A stretch of DNA of 64,000 nucleotides from Trichodelitschia bisporula (GCA_010356995.1 ML996699.1:1-64000), one strand, 5' to 3'. Counted from the stretch's first letter, positions 11,075 to 22,927 are shown. Notes: generated by a model from the letters alone, not told the origin. Numbers and translations are program-made.

Positions 11075-11949
11075 TGTGACGTGCGTGTGGGTGTGACCGG
11101 AGGTGTGAATGTGGTGGTGTTTATGGCGGGGTAAATGTCGATGATCTGCGAAGATCGGAGAGTCAACGTCCCGTTATCAATGTCGATCGGTATATTATCG
11201 AAGTCTCGGTGTCGAGGTCTCGTCGATGAGGTCTAAGATACGAGATCTATAAGGCGAGGTCTATAAGTACCGTAAAAGGAGTGACTGAAGAAAGCCAGAG
11301 GCTGTGAAGCACGATTAGCAAGGCTCGAGCCGGTAGTCTACCGCAGCATGGCTGTGTAGTTGCTGCAGAGATGACTCGAACGATTTACCAGTGATGCTTA
11401 CAAGGATGGCGCAGTCTGCGCAAAGGACACAGCAGACGGACAGACACAGACTCCAAGCGAAGACAAAGGAGATGAAGCTACGAGAACAGTCGTCAAGGAG
11501 CGGAGATGTCTGGCCAAATAGAATGACTGCAAATGGTGTGTAATCGTGAACATCCCACCAACCCCGCGCGCCAATATTTTTGCCCGCCATCAACAAAAGC
11601 ACCGCCACGACCGCCTCCCCGCCTTCCCACCAACCCCCACAAGCCACAGCGCAACTGACGAGTCAAGAGGTGCACGAGAGCCAAACTCCCAGGCGCCCGT
11701 TGCAGTCTGCAACACTGCATCCTTCACCATCTTAACGGCCAGCAAACCGTTAGGCAGCCTGCACACTCCACACGTCGCGACTGCACCGACGGTTGTTTCC
11801 AGTGCTTCTCCTCCTCTCATCTCCTCACCCCTGGTCATCGTCGAACGAGCCAACATTTCGCTGCACCTCCGTGTTCACTCTACACACCACTGAGGCGCGA
11901 TCATGGGCGTGAAAAGACGCAGTCCGTCCTGATACTGTCTGCATTCACC
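11075..11949. promoter_or_regulatory. shared divergent upstream region of EFL1 and the dual-PH gene
   Basis: These 875 bases separate two divergent start codons. A stretch at 11205-11270 repeats GAGGTCT/GAGATCT-like words loosely. No TATA box or other defined element stands out. Confidence 0.4.
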
Positions 11950-13278
11950 ATGGCAGCATCTTCGACCGCTCCGGTCGCTATACCCGCAGCTCCAGCAACA
12001 GCTACCGTCACCGCAAAGCAACCCTCACTCTCCGACGCCGCCAGAAAGGGGCATCTGAGCCTCAACACCTTTTCGCCCGTCAACCAGAACGGGAGCTTCG
12101 AGTTCGACCGCGTACTGAAGGCAGGCAACGCGCTAAAGCGCACGCGCAAGACAAAGGTCAGTTCCAGGCGTCTATACTGAGCTCTACAAGCTACCAGACT
12201 AACACCACCACAGTCGTGGAAACCTGTGCACCTCATACTGCGCCCTAACCTCCTCTCCATCTACCGCGACGCCGAAGGCACCAAGCTCCGCCATCAAATA
12301 ACCCTCTCCGACCTCACCGCCGTCGCGCGCCAACGCGACCCCAAGCGCAAGGCAAAGCACGTCTTCGGGCTCTTCTCGCCAGAGCGCAACTTCCACCTCG
12401 AGGCGCCGAGCGAGGCCGATGCACAACACTGGGTCACACTGATCCGGACAGAGGCGCGCATCGACGAGGATCACGGCGAACCGCCGCTGAGCCCGATGGG
12501 GCCGGCACCGGCGCCGGTTCGTGTGGGTGATGGCAGTGCTGAGGCTACGGCCGCGGGGTCTAGCTCGTCTGATGATGCGCGTACGCGCCGTGGCCCAAAT
12601 GTCATGAATCCGAGTAGAATGCATAGCTCGCGGAGGCCTAGCTATGCACTTCAGGCGTACAGTGGCAACGAGCATGGATCGTACTCTGATTTTTCGGACG
12701 CGTTCCCGGAGTCGAGTCTGTCGCTGGCGGGTGTTGCAGCGCAGAACACAGGCGCAGTTACAGCGAATACGGCAGCGACTTCCGGAGCGACCACGGCGCC
12801 CGCAGCAACCATGGCTCCTCCAGCACCCCGGACGGGCTCCATTTACCCGTCGCGCCCCGCCGCCGCGCGCAACGCCAGCCAGATGAGCTATATCGACTCG
12901 GAGCGTGTGGTGTACCACGGGTGGCTGTACCTGCTAAAGTCAAAGGGTGGCGTGCGGCAATGGAAGACGGTGTGGGCGGTGCTGCGGCCCAAGTCGCTAG
13001 CCCTGTACAAGGACGAAGAGGAATATCGGGCGCTGCTGGTGATCCAATTCCCAAGCATCATCAACGCCGTCGACATCAACCCGCAGTCAAAGAGCAAGCG
13101 CTTCTGCTTCCAACTGATTACCGACGAGCGCAACTACCGCTTCTGCGCCACGACGGAGGAGGAGCTGGCGAAGTGGCTCGGTGCGCTGAAGAGTCTGATC
13201 ATGCGGCGCAAGGAGACGGCGGGTGAGGCGGCTGGGAGTGTGGAGACGCTGGCCAGGGAGGCGGCGCTAACGAAGTAG
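11950..13278 (+). CDS. Dual PH-domain protein, Opy1-like
   Basis: Exons 11950..12156 and 12214..13278 (57-nt intron, CTAAC branch) encode 423 residues. The first PH domain covers about 34-155 (KGHLSLN ... SWKPVHLILRPNLLSIYRD ... WVTLIRTEARI), and the intron falls in its beta1-beta2 loop. A Ser/Ala/Thr-rich linker follows. The second PH domain is about 298-400 (VVYHGWLYLLKS, RQWKTVWAVLRPKSLALYKDEEEY, LAKWLGALKSLI). Each ends with the conserved PH tryptophan. Two PH domains with little else is the architecture of S. cerevisiae Opy1, which binds PI(4,5)P2 and modulates the PIP5 kinase Mss4. That role here is inference; other fungal tandem-PH proteins are possible. It likely acts at the plasma membrane. 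Confidence 0.82.
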
Positions 13279-15029
13279 CGGTGCATCTTCCGCGTGACAC
13301 GGCGGCTGATCTGGTAATGTGGTGGTAATGGCGACCGTGTTGCGGACTATCGACTATCGGCTGTGTGCAGACTGCTAATGGGGCTGTATCAATGAGGCTT
13401 ACGACGCCTACGAGACTTATGACGGAGTTGGAAAGCGGCTGGGTGCCTGTACGACTTGTACGGCGTCGGCGAGCAATCAACTCTTTGTTCCAGACATTAA
13501 ACGTATTGGTGCTGAGCGTGCGGGCCTTGCGCTTGCAGTGAGCATCGAGTGCAGTAAGCAAGCAGTGATTGCGACGTGAGCCGTTGCCGGCGGAGACGTA
13601 TGGAGATGATGAATGGAGGCAGCAAGCGGTCAGGCCCGTCGCTTTGAAGCAGACAGGCCACCGATATGTACCTCGTCTCGCCGCCGGAGCAAAGACCGGA
13701 TCTGACCAGCTACCACAGGCCTGCTTCCGCTCCCCTCCGCATCCCAGGCATACGGCTGACTGATTGCTGCGGGTCAGCACGGGGGTTCCGGGGATCAAAT
13801 ACGGCGAGGGCGGGAGTTGTACAGCAATCGATAGTCACGATAGTCATGAGGATCGCGATTGGGAGTGGCCTTTGTTCTAGATTTGAACTAGGCGCTGGTG
13901 GTTAGATCTGGTGCAGCGGGTGACCATGTGCTCAATGCAACTGGCACGCAGCTAAGTTTATGTACAGTACGTAGTATGGGGATGGTTGTTTGCTGGTGAC
14001 GAATGGGATGCAGGCTACTCTATCGCTAGAACTACTGGATGCGGGGTTGACCAGTCTCCTGGTTCTTGTTGGCCTGTTGGTGGAGCGGGTGAAGCCGCGA
14101 TAGTGGAACCTTGCTGCTGGAACCAGATGAGGCAAGTGGTCGGCTGGTTTGTGTAGAAGATGCGATCTCTGCATCTCTGGGCTTCCAGCAACTGCAAGTG
14201 CAGCTCGGCAAGAGATTGACACCCGCCCACCAAGTTCTGCAACGTCTCTCTATAGACAAACAAAACACAACACCATCTCCATCCATCCCACGCCCATCTC
14301 CCGCTCTCCCGCTCTCCCACAACCCACGCGCACGGCAAATCCTCACTCGCCAGAAAAAAACAAGCAAAGCCACTATCCCCGCCAAGTCCGTCTACCGCGC
14401 GTTTCATCCCCTCGTCTCCTTGGCTTTCTGCACCAGGCCCCGCGGCGCTCTCCCTAGAACTTTAGTGGCTCACCCCCTTGGACCAAGGCTTTTCACGCAA
14501 AGTGCGTGCCTTGCCTGCCCTGCCCGCCCCAGCAACTCCTCGCCCTGGATCGAAATTTCCGAGCCGCTTTGAACTCAATCTGGCCCTGGTGTCGCTTCTC
14601 CACCCCCGACCCTGAAGCCCCCCAGACACAACTTCGCACTACAACTCCACATCGAACATCAACGTCGATTCGAACTGCATTACCAGCAAACTCGCGGATT
14701 CACATCGTCATCCATCCTCCGGGCTACAAGCACCAGGCAATTCGCCACGCGAATCAGCGCAGCGTCGCATCCGTTCTGTCCTACCGGTGCGCTGTCAACG
14801 CCAATGACCCGTTGAGCGCAACGACCTTCGTCTCCGCATCGTACACGGACCTCCAGTCCAACCACCCTCATTTCGCCATAGTTTGCCTGGTCTCGCGTCG
14901 ATTTGGATCTTTTGACTTCCGACGTCCTGCATTAAGCTTCCGAACGGTATTACAATTCAACGTGCCGCCATAACTCTATCCCCCTCTCCGCTGCGCATTG
15001 CCGTCGGTGCTCGTTGACGAGCCGTCATC
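13279..15029. other. long intergenic region / 5' leader of TEA4
   Basis: No gene is supported in 1.75 kb. From about 14260 the plus strand becomes C- and pyrimidine-rich, which is common in leaders of this genome, so part of it is probably the transcribed 5' leader of the SH3 gene starting at 15030. Several upstream ATGs lie in it. Confidence 0.4.
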
Positions 15030-18000
15030 ATGACGCGCCCTCAGATGGTCCGAGCAGGTAAGTAATGCGAGCAATCTTTCCCGACAGCTGCTGACAATCA
15101 GACACCATCGACCTGCAAGACCCCACCTCTCCGTCCGCACAAGACCACAGTCGCAAACCCGCAGCCACCTCAAGTCAGCTCGCCCCGCACCAAGCGTCGG
15201 AGATCCGACATGCAAAGGAGGAGCGCACAGTCGAGGCCGGCAATCTCTCGCACTCGTGGCACGACGTCAACGGGCTGAGTGACGAGCCGCCAGCCGACGA
15301 TGGCGAGGCAACTACAGACACGCCCGCCGAAGAGGAGGGTGCCGACGAGAGCGACGACGGTGACGAAGAGATGGTCGACAAGATGTCCAGTTCTCCTTCT
15401 ATCAGCGATGGTGGGTATCCTCGTCCTCTATGGCCCCCGCGCAAGTCGTCCTTGACTACATCCCCCTCCCCTCTGCGTGTCGCGTCGCCGGCCGTACCCC
15501 TCCCCCCGCTGCGGGTGTGGTCGCCGGTCCCGCCTCTCCTCCCTCCCCCGGTGGAGTCGCCAATGAAACGCCCGCAGCACGCTGCTGCGGACGAGGCGGA
15601 CATTGCAGACTTTGCGTGGTCGTTTGGCAGCGAACCGGAGCGTAGTCTGCCTGACCTCGCACCTTTCTCGCCGTTCAGATCCACCACCCACCTCCCTCTG
15701 GACCTGGCCGACAACTCGTCTGCGGAGCATCATCATTACAGCGACGACGGATACAGAGAGTTTCACGAGACACGTGGCTCTGGGGCATATGAGTTGTCGT
15801 GGAATGGGTATACGAGTCGCATCGGGTATCGGAGTCGCTTCGACGAGGGCTACGATTCCGACGACAGCGACGAGGCGGTGCCGTCACGTGTATTCGTGAG
15901 CCGGCCGTCGACATTTACGGCCCGTGAGCTGCAGCGCGTTGACGGAGATGATGACGTAATGAGCGATGATGGCGACGATGAGTGGGAGACGGACGAAGAC
16001 TGGGATGATGATGCCTCCGCGGACAGTTGGGAATCGCAGGACTACGTACCGGACGACTCTCCCATGGATGAGCGCTTTGTTGACTCCGGCTGGGGCGGAG
16101 AGTGCTTACAAGAACCAGAGGACATTGACTTTGAGTTTGTCTACGCACTGCACACTTTCGTAGCGACAGTCGAGGGACAAGCAAATGCCCAGAAGGGCGA
16201 TACGATGGAGTTGCTAGATGACAGCAACTCTTACTGGTGGCTCGTGCGGGTCGTGAAGGACAGCACCATTGGTGAGTCGATATCCCATCCATGTATATTC
16301 ACGCAGCTGACAGTCAGGCTACCTCCCTGCGGAGCACATTGAGACGCCGACGGAGCGCCTCGCGCGGTTAAACAAGCACCGCAATGTCGATGTAAGTAGG
16401 CCACAGCTTGACGACCGCGCTGACCACCAGCTCTCGCAAACCATGCTTGGCGATACGACGGAGAAGTCGAAGAATCCCCTCAAGAAAGCCATCCGCCGGC
16501 GCAACGCCAAGCAGGTCACCTTCACCGCCCCCACGTACGTCGAGGCGTCCGACTACGACTACTCGTCGGAGGAGGACGAGGCTGAGCCTGAGGAGCCTGA
16601 AGAAATTGCCGAGGAGGAGCCCGAGGCCGTCGCACCACTCAGCGTCAAGAAGAAGGAAGAGTCGCCCGAACGTGAGAAGACGCTCGAGCGCAAGGCGAGC
16701 ATAGACTCAGATCAGTCGTGTAGGTCGATCCTTGAAGAATTATGCACCGCTAACCCCGCAGTCGGCCCTGGGCGCTCGCGCAACGGTACCGTACGCAACA
16801 CGGACAGCTTCTTCAAGGACGACACCGTAGAAACGCGCAAGATCACGCTGACACCAAACTTGCTACGCGACGACAGCAGCAGCACATCGACGACGCGCTC
16901 CGTCGAGCGCGAGAGGCCAAGCTTCGAGGAGCGTCTAAGCAGCGAACGTGCCCGCGACGACAAGAAAAAGAAGGAGAAGAAGGGCATGCTGAGCGGCCTG
17001 TTCAAAAGGAAAGACAAGAAGAAGGCCGATGAATCTCTTATTCTCACACGCGACGCCTCGGGCGTGCGCGAACGCGACTCTCGAAGACCAAATGACGTCA
17101 ATGACTCCCCCACTAACGATTCTGAAGACACTCTCAACGGTACCGAGCGCATCGAGCCGCAGCGCACCGAGCCCCAGCGTACCCCGTCCAAGGGCAAGCT
17201 CACCAAGAGCCCACCGCCCATCATCTTACCGCCCGCCGGCCCCGGACGCACGCCGAGCCCCGCGAAAACTGAAGACATCACCCCCACCGACAAGCCCGTT
17301 GACAACGCTATGCACCCCGAGACCACCGACAACGCGCCAAAGTCCGACAACCCGTTTGCCGATCCCGTATCCGCACCCTCACCTGCCCCCGCACCTACCC
17401 CTGTACCAGCAGCGCTCAAGTCTATGGAGCGTCTCTCCGAGTCACCGGTGCACATCACGTCCGCAGACGCAGCAGACGATCCTCCTGCGCTAGTCGGCGG
17501 CTCATCGGCCAGTTCATCGAGTGATGAGCTCGCAAGTCTGGCTAGCAGTCCGAGCTTGAACGGTGTTGCGGGTTCGTTCGATTCGGCCTCTGGTCGAACA
17601 GCAGATGCGATTGCTGCCGCTGCCGCTGCCGCTGCGGGAACTGTTGTAGCTGGCGCAGCGGTTGCTTCTTCGGCCGGATCGTCGGCCACGGTTACGCCTG
17701 CGGCTGCTGCTGCAGGCTCGCCTCTGGCTTCCTCCGGCCCGTTTCCGCCGCCGACGCGCGAAGCGCCCATACCCACTGCCCAATCACAGCAGCAACAGCA
17801 AGCCCGCGGCGCAGCTTCCGACAATAGTTCATCCAGCAGCGCGCTCTCTTCACCCTCATCTGGGCCGTCGTGGTCAGATGCGCAACTCCGGGCGTACATT
17901 GACGAAAGCGGCACAATGGAGATTCGGAATCTGCTTCTCGTCGTGCGAGACAAGAGAGGGGTTGTACCGGTTGATAATGGACATGCGCTTATGTCGGGGT

Positions 18001-18101
18001 TGTATCAGGCTGATGTTGGCGCGTGTAAGGAGCTAGAGAGTTCGCTGGATGGGTTGTTGCTGGGCCTTGTCGGGCGGAGGAGAGCGCGCGGGAGGGGATA
18101 G
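15030..18101 (+). CDS. SH3-domain polarity protein, Tea4/Bud14 family
   Basis: Exons 15030..15057, 15102..16271, 16318..16391, 16431..16719 and 16762..18101 give 966 residues. After an acidic, disordered N-terminus the SH3 domain lies at about 353-410 (FEFVYALHTFVATVEGQANAQKGD, ELLDDSNSYWWLVRVV, GYLPAEHIETP) and is split by an intron. Directly after it is KQVTF (about residue 452), an RVxF-type docking motif for protein phosphatase 1. This SH3-plus-RVxF order is the hallmark of S. pombe Tea4/Wsh3 and S. cerevisiae Bud14, which bring PP1 to cell tips and regulate formins. A long Ser/Pro/Ala-rich tail has an Ala tract (near 17610) and a conserved-looking C-terminus (LRAYIDESGTMEIRNLLLVV). The fourth intron (42 nt) is a multiple of three and could be retained without a frame change. 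It acts at the cell cortex. Confidence 0.9.
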
Positions 18102-18760
18102 ATGTTCTTATTAGGGTTTGCGAACGAGCTGGGACTGTATGATGTGTGCAATTTTTTAGCTGGCGTTCGATGGGCGGGGTGGAGGTTCGATTCGACCGGG
18201 GGCGCATTTTCATGATTGGCACGATGGACGGCGTTTATGCCCATTCTTGCGGCGATGTATGGCCGCCGCTAGGGGGTGTTTAGGGGCTGGGATGGTGTGT
18301 ATCAATTGAGCTCTGTGGAGATGATGCTGATGGTATTGCTGGTGTTTGTGACCTGCGACTTGCGACGTGCTTTCTGCTTGCTGAGATGGTTAGACGCCGA
18401 TCGTGAGCCAGCTGACTCCTGTTCCGTGCTACTACTCTCTTTTCCCAGCACCTGAAAGAGATATGATGTTGGGTTCTCTGCCGCTCATGGTCGCCGCATT
18501 TATGCTCTCGGCCGGCGCCCTGGTATAGTCATAAAGGTAGATCTCCGATGCCGTTTTACTGCAGCAGAACACGGTACCCAGTATATTACTACTATCAGCA
18601 GGCTCACTCTTTGCTCGGCGGCGCCGCGTTAGCTAAGTCCTCCTCGCCGCTGTCGTGCTTCTCATTGTTTTTTATGTCCTTTTCACCCTCCTCTTACGAC
18701 TATCACCGCCCTTGAAGCCACTCCCAAAAAGCGAACGCCTCTGCAACATCCGTCCTCACG
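18102..18760. other. intergenic, nothing recognised
   Basis: This is the 3' region of TEA4 followed by AT-richer DNA. The word GGTTCGATTCGACC at about 18184 resembles a tRNA B box, but no cloverleaf can be drawn around it. Confidence 0.4.
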
Positions 18761-19709
18761 ATGGTCCCTTCCCGCTACCCACCCATCCCTCCAGAAGACA
18801 TCAATGGTCGTGGTAAATGGCACTGTCTGTTCCCTGCGTGTCTTCCCGAATGCCCGATGGGCGAGCGGCTGGCGTCATCTACGTAGAAGAAGCACTTCTG
18901 TGACCAGAGGCCGGAACCACCACGGAAGATACCCTGATCGCTGGAAGTACTATTGCTCTCATTGCCCTGAGGGGCATTGGACCTCCTGTTGGATTATGGA
19001 CAAACATAGCTTGCGTGACAACGATGCTCTGGCCCGGCCGGTTAATGTCATGGTGCCAGCGAAGAGCGGTGCAAAAACCATAGATTTCTTCGAGACGATG
19101 ATAAAGAGTTGGAGAAGTAATCTACAGGGAGGGGTGTGCAAAAGCATAACCGCAGTGTGGGGGCTTGGCGCCAGTCACATGACTGCGCTATTCCCCATAT
19201 GTCACCTCGGTACTGTACTGCCACAGACCACATCATGGCCCTGAGGCATCACACCGTGTATGGCCAGAACTATGACAGTTAACCATGCGGTACGTGATCC
19301 AGGCAGGCAGCACATTGCCGGCGGGAAGGACAATGCCGGCGGGAAGGGCATAGCCGATGGGGGCATCTGTGACTGCGACTTCGACGACTATGACGACGAA
19401 GGACTGAACGGCCCTCACAGCTTTGAAGCGTGTCTGCGCAGAAGCGGCTGGGATCCCAATGTGGGCTGCGATGCGATCTGTGAGTACGAGTACTCCGACT
19501 ACGGCAAGGACGAGAACAAGAACGCGGGTGTCAGCGACAACGGCAATTGCTATTGCTGCTCTGGGAATAGCAGGAGCGGTGGACACAGGGCTGCGGCTGG
19601 ACGGATCTCTGATGATAACGATGGCGACTGGGACGACGAGCTCACCGAGGAAATGGTTTGGAAGCTTCGCCGCCGCGATAGGGCGATTGATGCGGGGCGC
19701 CTTTGGTAG
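18761..19709 (+). pseudogene. Cys/His-rich gene remnant (unresolved)
   Basis: The plus strand holds protein-like pieces that do not join cleanly. From ATG 18761 a frame gives SRYPPIPPEDINGRGKWHC, then FPACLPECPMGERL, and stops at TAG; another frame gives RWKYYCSHCPEGHWTSCW and MDKHSLRDNDALARP, a zinc-finger-like arrangement. A third segment from 19260 is acidic and Gly/Cys-rich (CDCDFDDYDDEGLNGPHSF ... DNDGDWDDELTEEMVWKLRRRDR) and includes an 18-bp repeat at 19312-19350. No intron set I tried restores one frame. It may be a decayed zinc-finger gene or two small genes. The function is unknown. Confidence 0.3.
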
Positions 19710-20355
19710 TTCAAATCTTGCCCTCCGTCCCGCCGGTCGTAGTGTTGTCTACATCACCATCTCTGTCCTCTCACGCAGCACTCAGCCGTTCTAGTTGTTC
19801 TGAGAGAAAACTTGGTCGGTCAGTTTTGCAGCGATGAGGGAATGCTTTCGGTGGGTTCACTGCGAGATGTTAGGTATGATGGAGCGGAGTTGAAACTGTG
19901 GTATATTTCAGGAGTTAGGGAGTATATTCATCTTTAAATCAATATCTTCCAGAGAGTCCTGACGGCCTCTGTTCACATCTTGCTCACGCACCTTCACTGC
20001 CACATGCACCTCGAACTGTGTACTTCTTCTTTGCGGCATCCTTAGCATGTGCACTCTCGTCCGACAGCAAGAGGTGCGAGGAGACGCCGAGACCGGGCAA
20101 TATGACAAAGTGTCTTATATCAGACCCGGCCAGTTGGAATGAGGCTGAACGTGGACACCAGCCACGACGGCCAGGCAAATATGACGTCGACTACATGTCC
20201 TCACTTTAGTCGTTGCTTCCATCCGGTCAGTTTACAGTATGCAAGCACCGCGTTGCTGGGTTGGCCAGAACATTTTCCTTTGGGACGGTACTGGCGTTTG
20301 CGGGTGACGACTGATATCGCGACTTCCATCGTGGTCAAAGATCACGCTAGGCTAC
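19710..20355. other. intergenic, nothing recognised
   Basis: This is the upstream side of the secreted-protein gene. No gene or repeat is seen before the array at 20356. Confidence 0.4.
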
Positions 20356-20475
20356 TTGTGGGGGGGTTGCGCCTTCGTCTTTTGGCAGTGACGACGACCA
20401 AGGGGGGGGTCGTGCCTTCTCTTTTAGGTAATCGCCAGCAACAACGACCCGTGCCTGCTGTTTTGGCGACCGCCC
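20356..20475 (+). repeat. imperfect tandem repeat of about 45 bp upstream of a TATA box
   Basis: Units beginning GGGGGGGTTGCGCCTTCGTC and GGGGGGGTCGTGCCTTCTC, each followed by a CTTTT-G run and a GACGACC/ACGACC end, repeat about 2.5 times. The array lies 70-190 bases ahead of the TATA box of the secreted-protein gene and may hold repeated activator sites (inference). Confidence 0.55.
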
Positions 20476-20544
20476 TCCCGTGCTCGGCTGTAAAGGACTG
20501 TGCACCATCCAGAGTTGCTCCTTGGCTGGGGGGACTGGGGGGAG

Positions 20545-20552
20545 TATAAAAG
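20545..20552 (+). promoter_or_regulatory. TATA box of the secreted-protein gene
   Basis: The canonical word TATAAAAG lies 150 bases before the start codon at 20702, in a G-rich context. A clear TATA box suggests a strongly or conditionally expressed gene. Confidence 0.6.
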
Positions 20553-20701
20553 GCAGATCCACCGCCCTTCTCCAACGAACTTTTTACTACAATCCTCATT
20601 CTCTGCTTTCGAATCCCCCGCTCTTTTTCAGTCTCTGACTCCAACGTCCAGCATTCTAACTCGACATCACCAACCGGTCACTTCGCTCTTTGTTCGTCAA
20701 G

Positions 20702-21865
20702 ATGAAGTTCTCTGTCATTTCCGCTGGTGTGTTTGTGGCCCTGTGCCGCTTCGGTGCTGCTGAGGTTCAGACGATCTCTGAGCCTAAGGGTGCGAGCTCG
20801 CACGCGCCGTCGTTCACGACGCTGACTTCGTCGTGCTCGGAGTCCTTCGCGCAGTTTGTCACTTGGCCCGCGTCGGTGACTGAGCTGGCTAAGGTGTTCC
20901 CTTCAACGGCGTCTGAGAACTCCACTCATCCTGTTCCGACTCGTCCCGTTCATAAGGCGGGGATCAAGGAGTTGATCAAGTCGTACATGTCGGCGCATTC
21001 GAATCATACGGCTCCTGCGGCCCATACGGTTCAGACGGTGTCTGTGAACGTCACTCATACGGTTCATACGGCTCATGCGGTTCATACGGTGTCGCCTCGT
21101 GCGGTGTACGTTCCCTCTGCGGTCATTCCTACCACGTTCCCCAAGACTTGGCCTCCGGACTCGTCGTGGCTCGACAACATCACCGACACCGGTGACCAGT
21201 GCACTACCCGTTGTGACCGGTACTTCAAGTACTGCCTCGAGGTTTGTGTCTCTGCTTGCACTGTTTAACTGTTTGCTGACCCCTGACAGGACTTTGGCTG
21301 TACCTACCCCTACACGGATGCGTGTCGCCAGGCTTCCCAGTGTGATCTGGTGACTTGCAAGAACGGCGCTGGGTACTCGGCGGTAAGTATTCCACTATGG
21401 ATCGGGGCCTACCTGACATTTCCAGTGTGGTGGTTGTGGTTACAATCCTCCTTCGTGCTTCTACCAGGATCCGATTTTGACCGACCCGTCTAAGGACCTG
21501 GCGATCAAGAACGGTTGGAAGGGTCCTTTCCCGTCCAATGTCACTGAGAAGCGCGATTGGTGTGATATGTACTGCACCATGCCGCTTGTGGCTTGCATCG
21601 GGAACACGGAGGTCAAGGACACGACTCAAGGCGTGACTGACTACAAGCACTGTCGTCTGGATATTTGCAAGGCTTCACCTGGTCGTCTTGTAAGTTGGTC
21701 TGCCGTCTCTTGACTCTGCTAACAGCGATAGTGTGGCCCTATGTGCGGCGTGTACCAGACTCCGGACTGCCCGCCTTTCCAGGTGGATCATGGTGGATTG
21801 ATTGTGGAATGACGACGTGACGTGGTGACTAACCGACGCTGCAGAGTCTGAAGTTGTCAGCTTAG
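20702..21865 (+). CDS. secreted cysteine-rich protein with a His/Thr/Val repeat (322 aa)
   Basis: Exons 20702..21241, 21290..21382, 21426..21689, 21732..21782 and 21845..21865; all introns are phase 0 and 42-62 nt. The start at 20702 gives a signal peptide (MKFSVISAGVFVALCRFGAAE); a Met four codons upstream would spoil it. Residues about 100-140 contain a repeat of (V/A)HT(V/A)-type words with N-glycosylation sites (NST, NHT, NVT). The C-terminal half, spread over four exons, is rich in cysteine (CTTRCDRYFKYCLE, CRQASQCDLVTC, WCDMYCTMPLVACI, CGPMCGVYQTPDCPPF), typical of a disulfide-stabilised extracellular domain. I do not recognise the family. No GPI signal is seen. Codons are more T-ending than in neighbours. 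It is probably secreted or wall-associated and well expressed, given the TATA box. Confidence 0.8.
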
Positions 21866-22244
21866 CGATTGGGTGATAGGGTAGAATCTACTTGATTTGG
21901 CCCTCCCACTCCGGGACATGTCCTCTGTGATGTGCGCTCTGTGATGTTATGCTTGTCGTGATGTCTTGCCACTATATCTGTTGGTGTTGGACAGGCACCA
22001 ACTGCCGCTGCTCGCCTGGTACCAACTGCTACTGCTTGATGCGTACCAAACCGCCACCTTGATGCGTACCAAACCGCCACTTCTTGACGCGCACCAATAC
22101 CGTCTCCGATCGACCTCCATCGCTCGATTGTATCTGCTTGAATTGCCGACGTTCAATCGTCGAGCCCCACATCACCGAGACTTGGCATCGCCCACCATTT
22201 GATATCACATCAGGCCTCACGCATTCATCACTCCTCTCCATTCT
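21866..22244. repeat. convergent intergenic with a 23-bp tandem repeat
   Basis: Two perfect 23-bp copies (each starting CTTGATGCGTACCAAACC) lie at 22035-22057 and 22058-22080. Diverged copies flank them from about 21990 to 22115 (GGTACCAACTGCTACTG, GACGCGCACCAATACC). The array lies between the 3' ends of the secreted-protein gene and GEP4. Confidence 0.75.
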
Positions 22245-22927
22245 TTATTCAAACTCACTCCGCGGCTCAGGTGCCACATACCCCCGCCGCAGCAACCACA
22301 TCGCAAGCCCATCCTCCACGCGCGCAAACTGCCCCTAATTAGCCTCCCCCTCCCTTCCTGGAAAATACTCACAAATCCCTTTGGCGTAACCCCATCCCGC
22401 ACCCACACCGACTGCGCTCCCATCATATTCGCCAGCATAACATCTGTCAACAGTCTATCCCCCACAACCGCAATTTGGTCCGGCGAAGTGATGCGGAGCT
22501 CTGGGTGCGCGCGCAGGTACGCCAGTACCGCGGGCCCGCAGCCGGGTTTCTTGGTGCCGTGCCGGAGGACCTTCACGCCGGTTTCGCGCTCTAGGGCGAG
22601 GGCTTGGGCGGAGGCGGGGTCGGAGGATGTGCCGGCTGTGTTGGAAACTATGAGGAGGGCGGCGGAGGGGTAGGTGGCTTTTAGCCGGGAGAAGGTGGAT
22701 TGGCAGGAGGGGTGGATAGACAGGGAGTGGGGGGCGGCAAAGCAGTTGTCCTTGTCGAGGATTATGGCCCGGATGGTGGTTGGTTTTTGGTCGGGGGAGG
22801 GTGGGATGGTGAGAGGGATAGGGAGGTGCGCGAAGGTGGGGATTGTGAGGTGTGGGAGGATTAGGGAGGGTTGGTGGAGGAGGCGGAGGGTATTGAGAGT
22901 GCCGGAGAGGTTGAAGGAGGAGGCCAT
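22245..22927 (-). CDS. GEP4: mitochondrial phosphatidylglycerophosphatase, Gep4-type HAD phosphatase
   Basis: Exons 22927..22373 and 22334..22245 (38-nt intron) encode 214 residues; yeast Gep4 has 185. The HAD motif I is DKDNC (AIILDKDNCFAAP), where the first Asp is the expected nucleophile. Motif II is LIVSNTAG and the later part has KKPGCGPAVLAYL and QIAVVGDRLLTDVMLANMMG (motif IV). The N-terminus (NLSGTLNTLRLLHQPSLILPHLTIP) matches the Gep4 pattern. Family knowledge: Gep4 dephosphorylates phosphatidylglycerophosphate at the inner mitochondrial membrane, the second step of cardiolipin synthesis. It diverges from SMD3, with 261 bases between start codons. Confidence 0.92.

Noticed and set aside
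10073-11134. A 353-codon plus-strand frame opposite EFL1
   Set aside because: It is an antisense shadow of the EFL1 GTPase exon with no independent motif.
14260-15029. Possible plus-strand gene ahead of the Tea4/Bud14 gene
   Set aside because: The open text is Ser/Pro/Thr/His-rich because the DNA is pyrimidine-rich; this is more likely a long transcribed leader.
16712-17953. A 413-codon minus-strand frame opposite the Tea4/Bud14 gene
   Set aside because: Shadow of a Ser/Ala/Pro-rich coding region in another frame.
18184-18197. B-box-like word GGTTCGATTC suggesting a tRNA gene
   Set aside because: No matching A box, anticodon arm or acceptor stem can be drawn around it. No tRNA or rRNA gene was found in the window.
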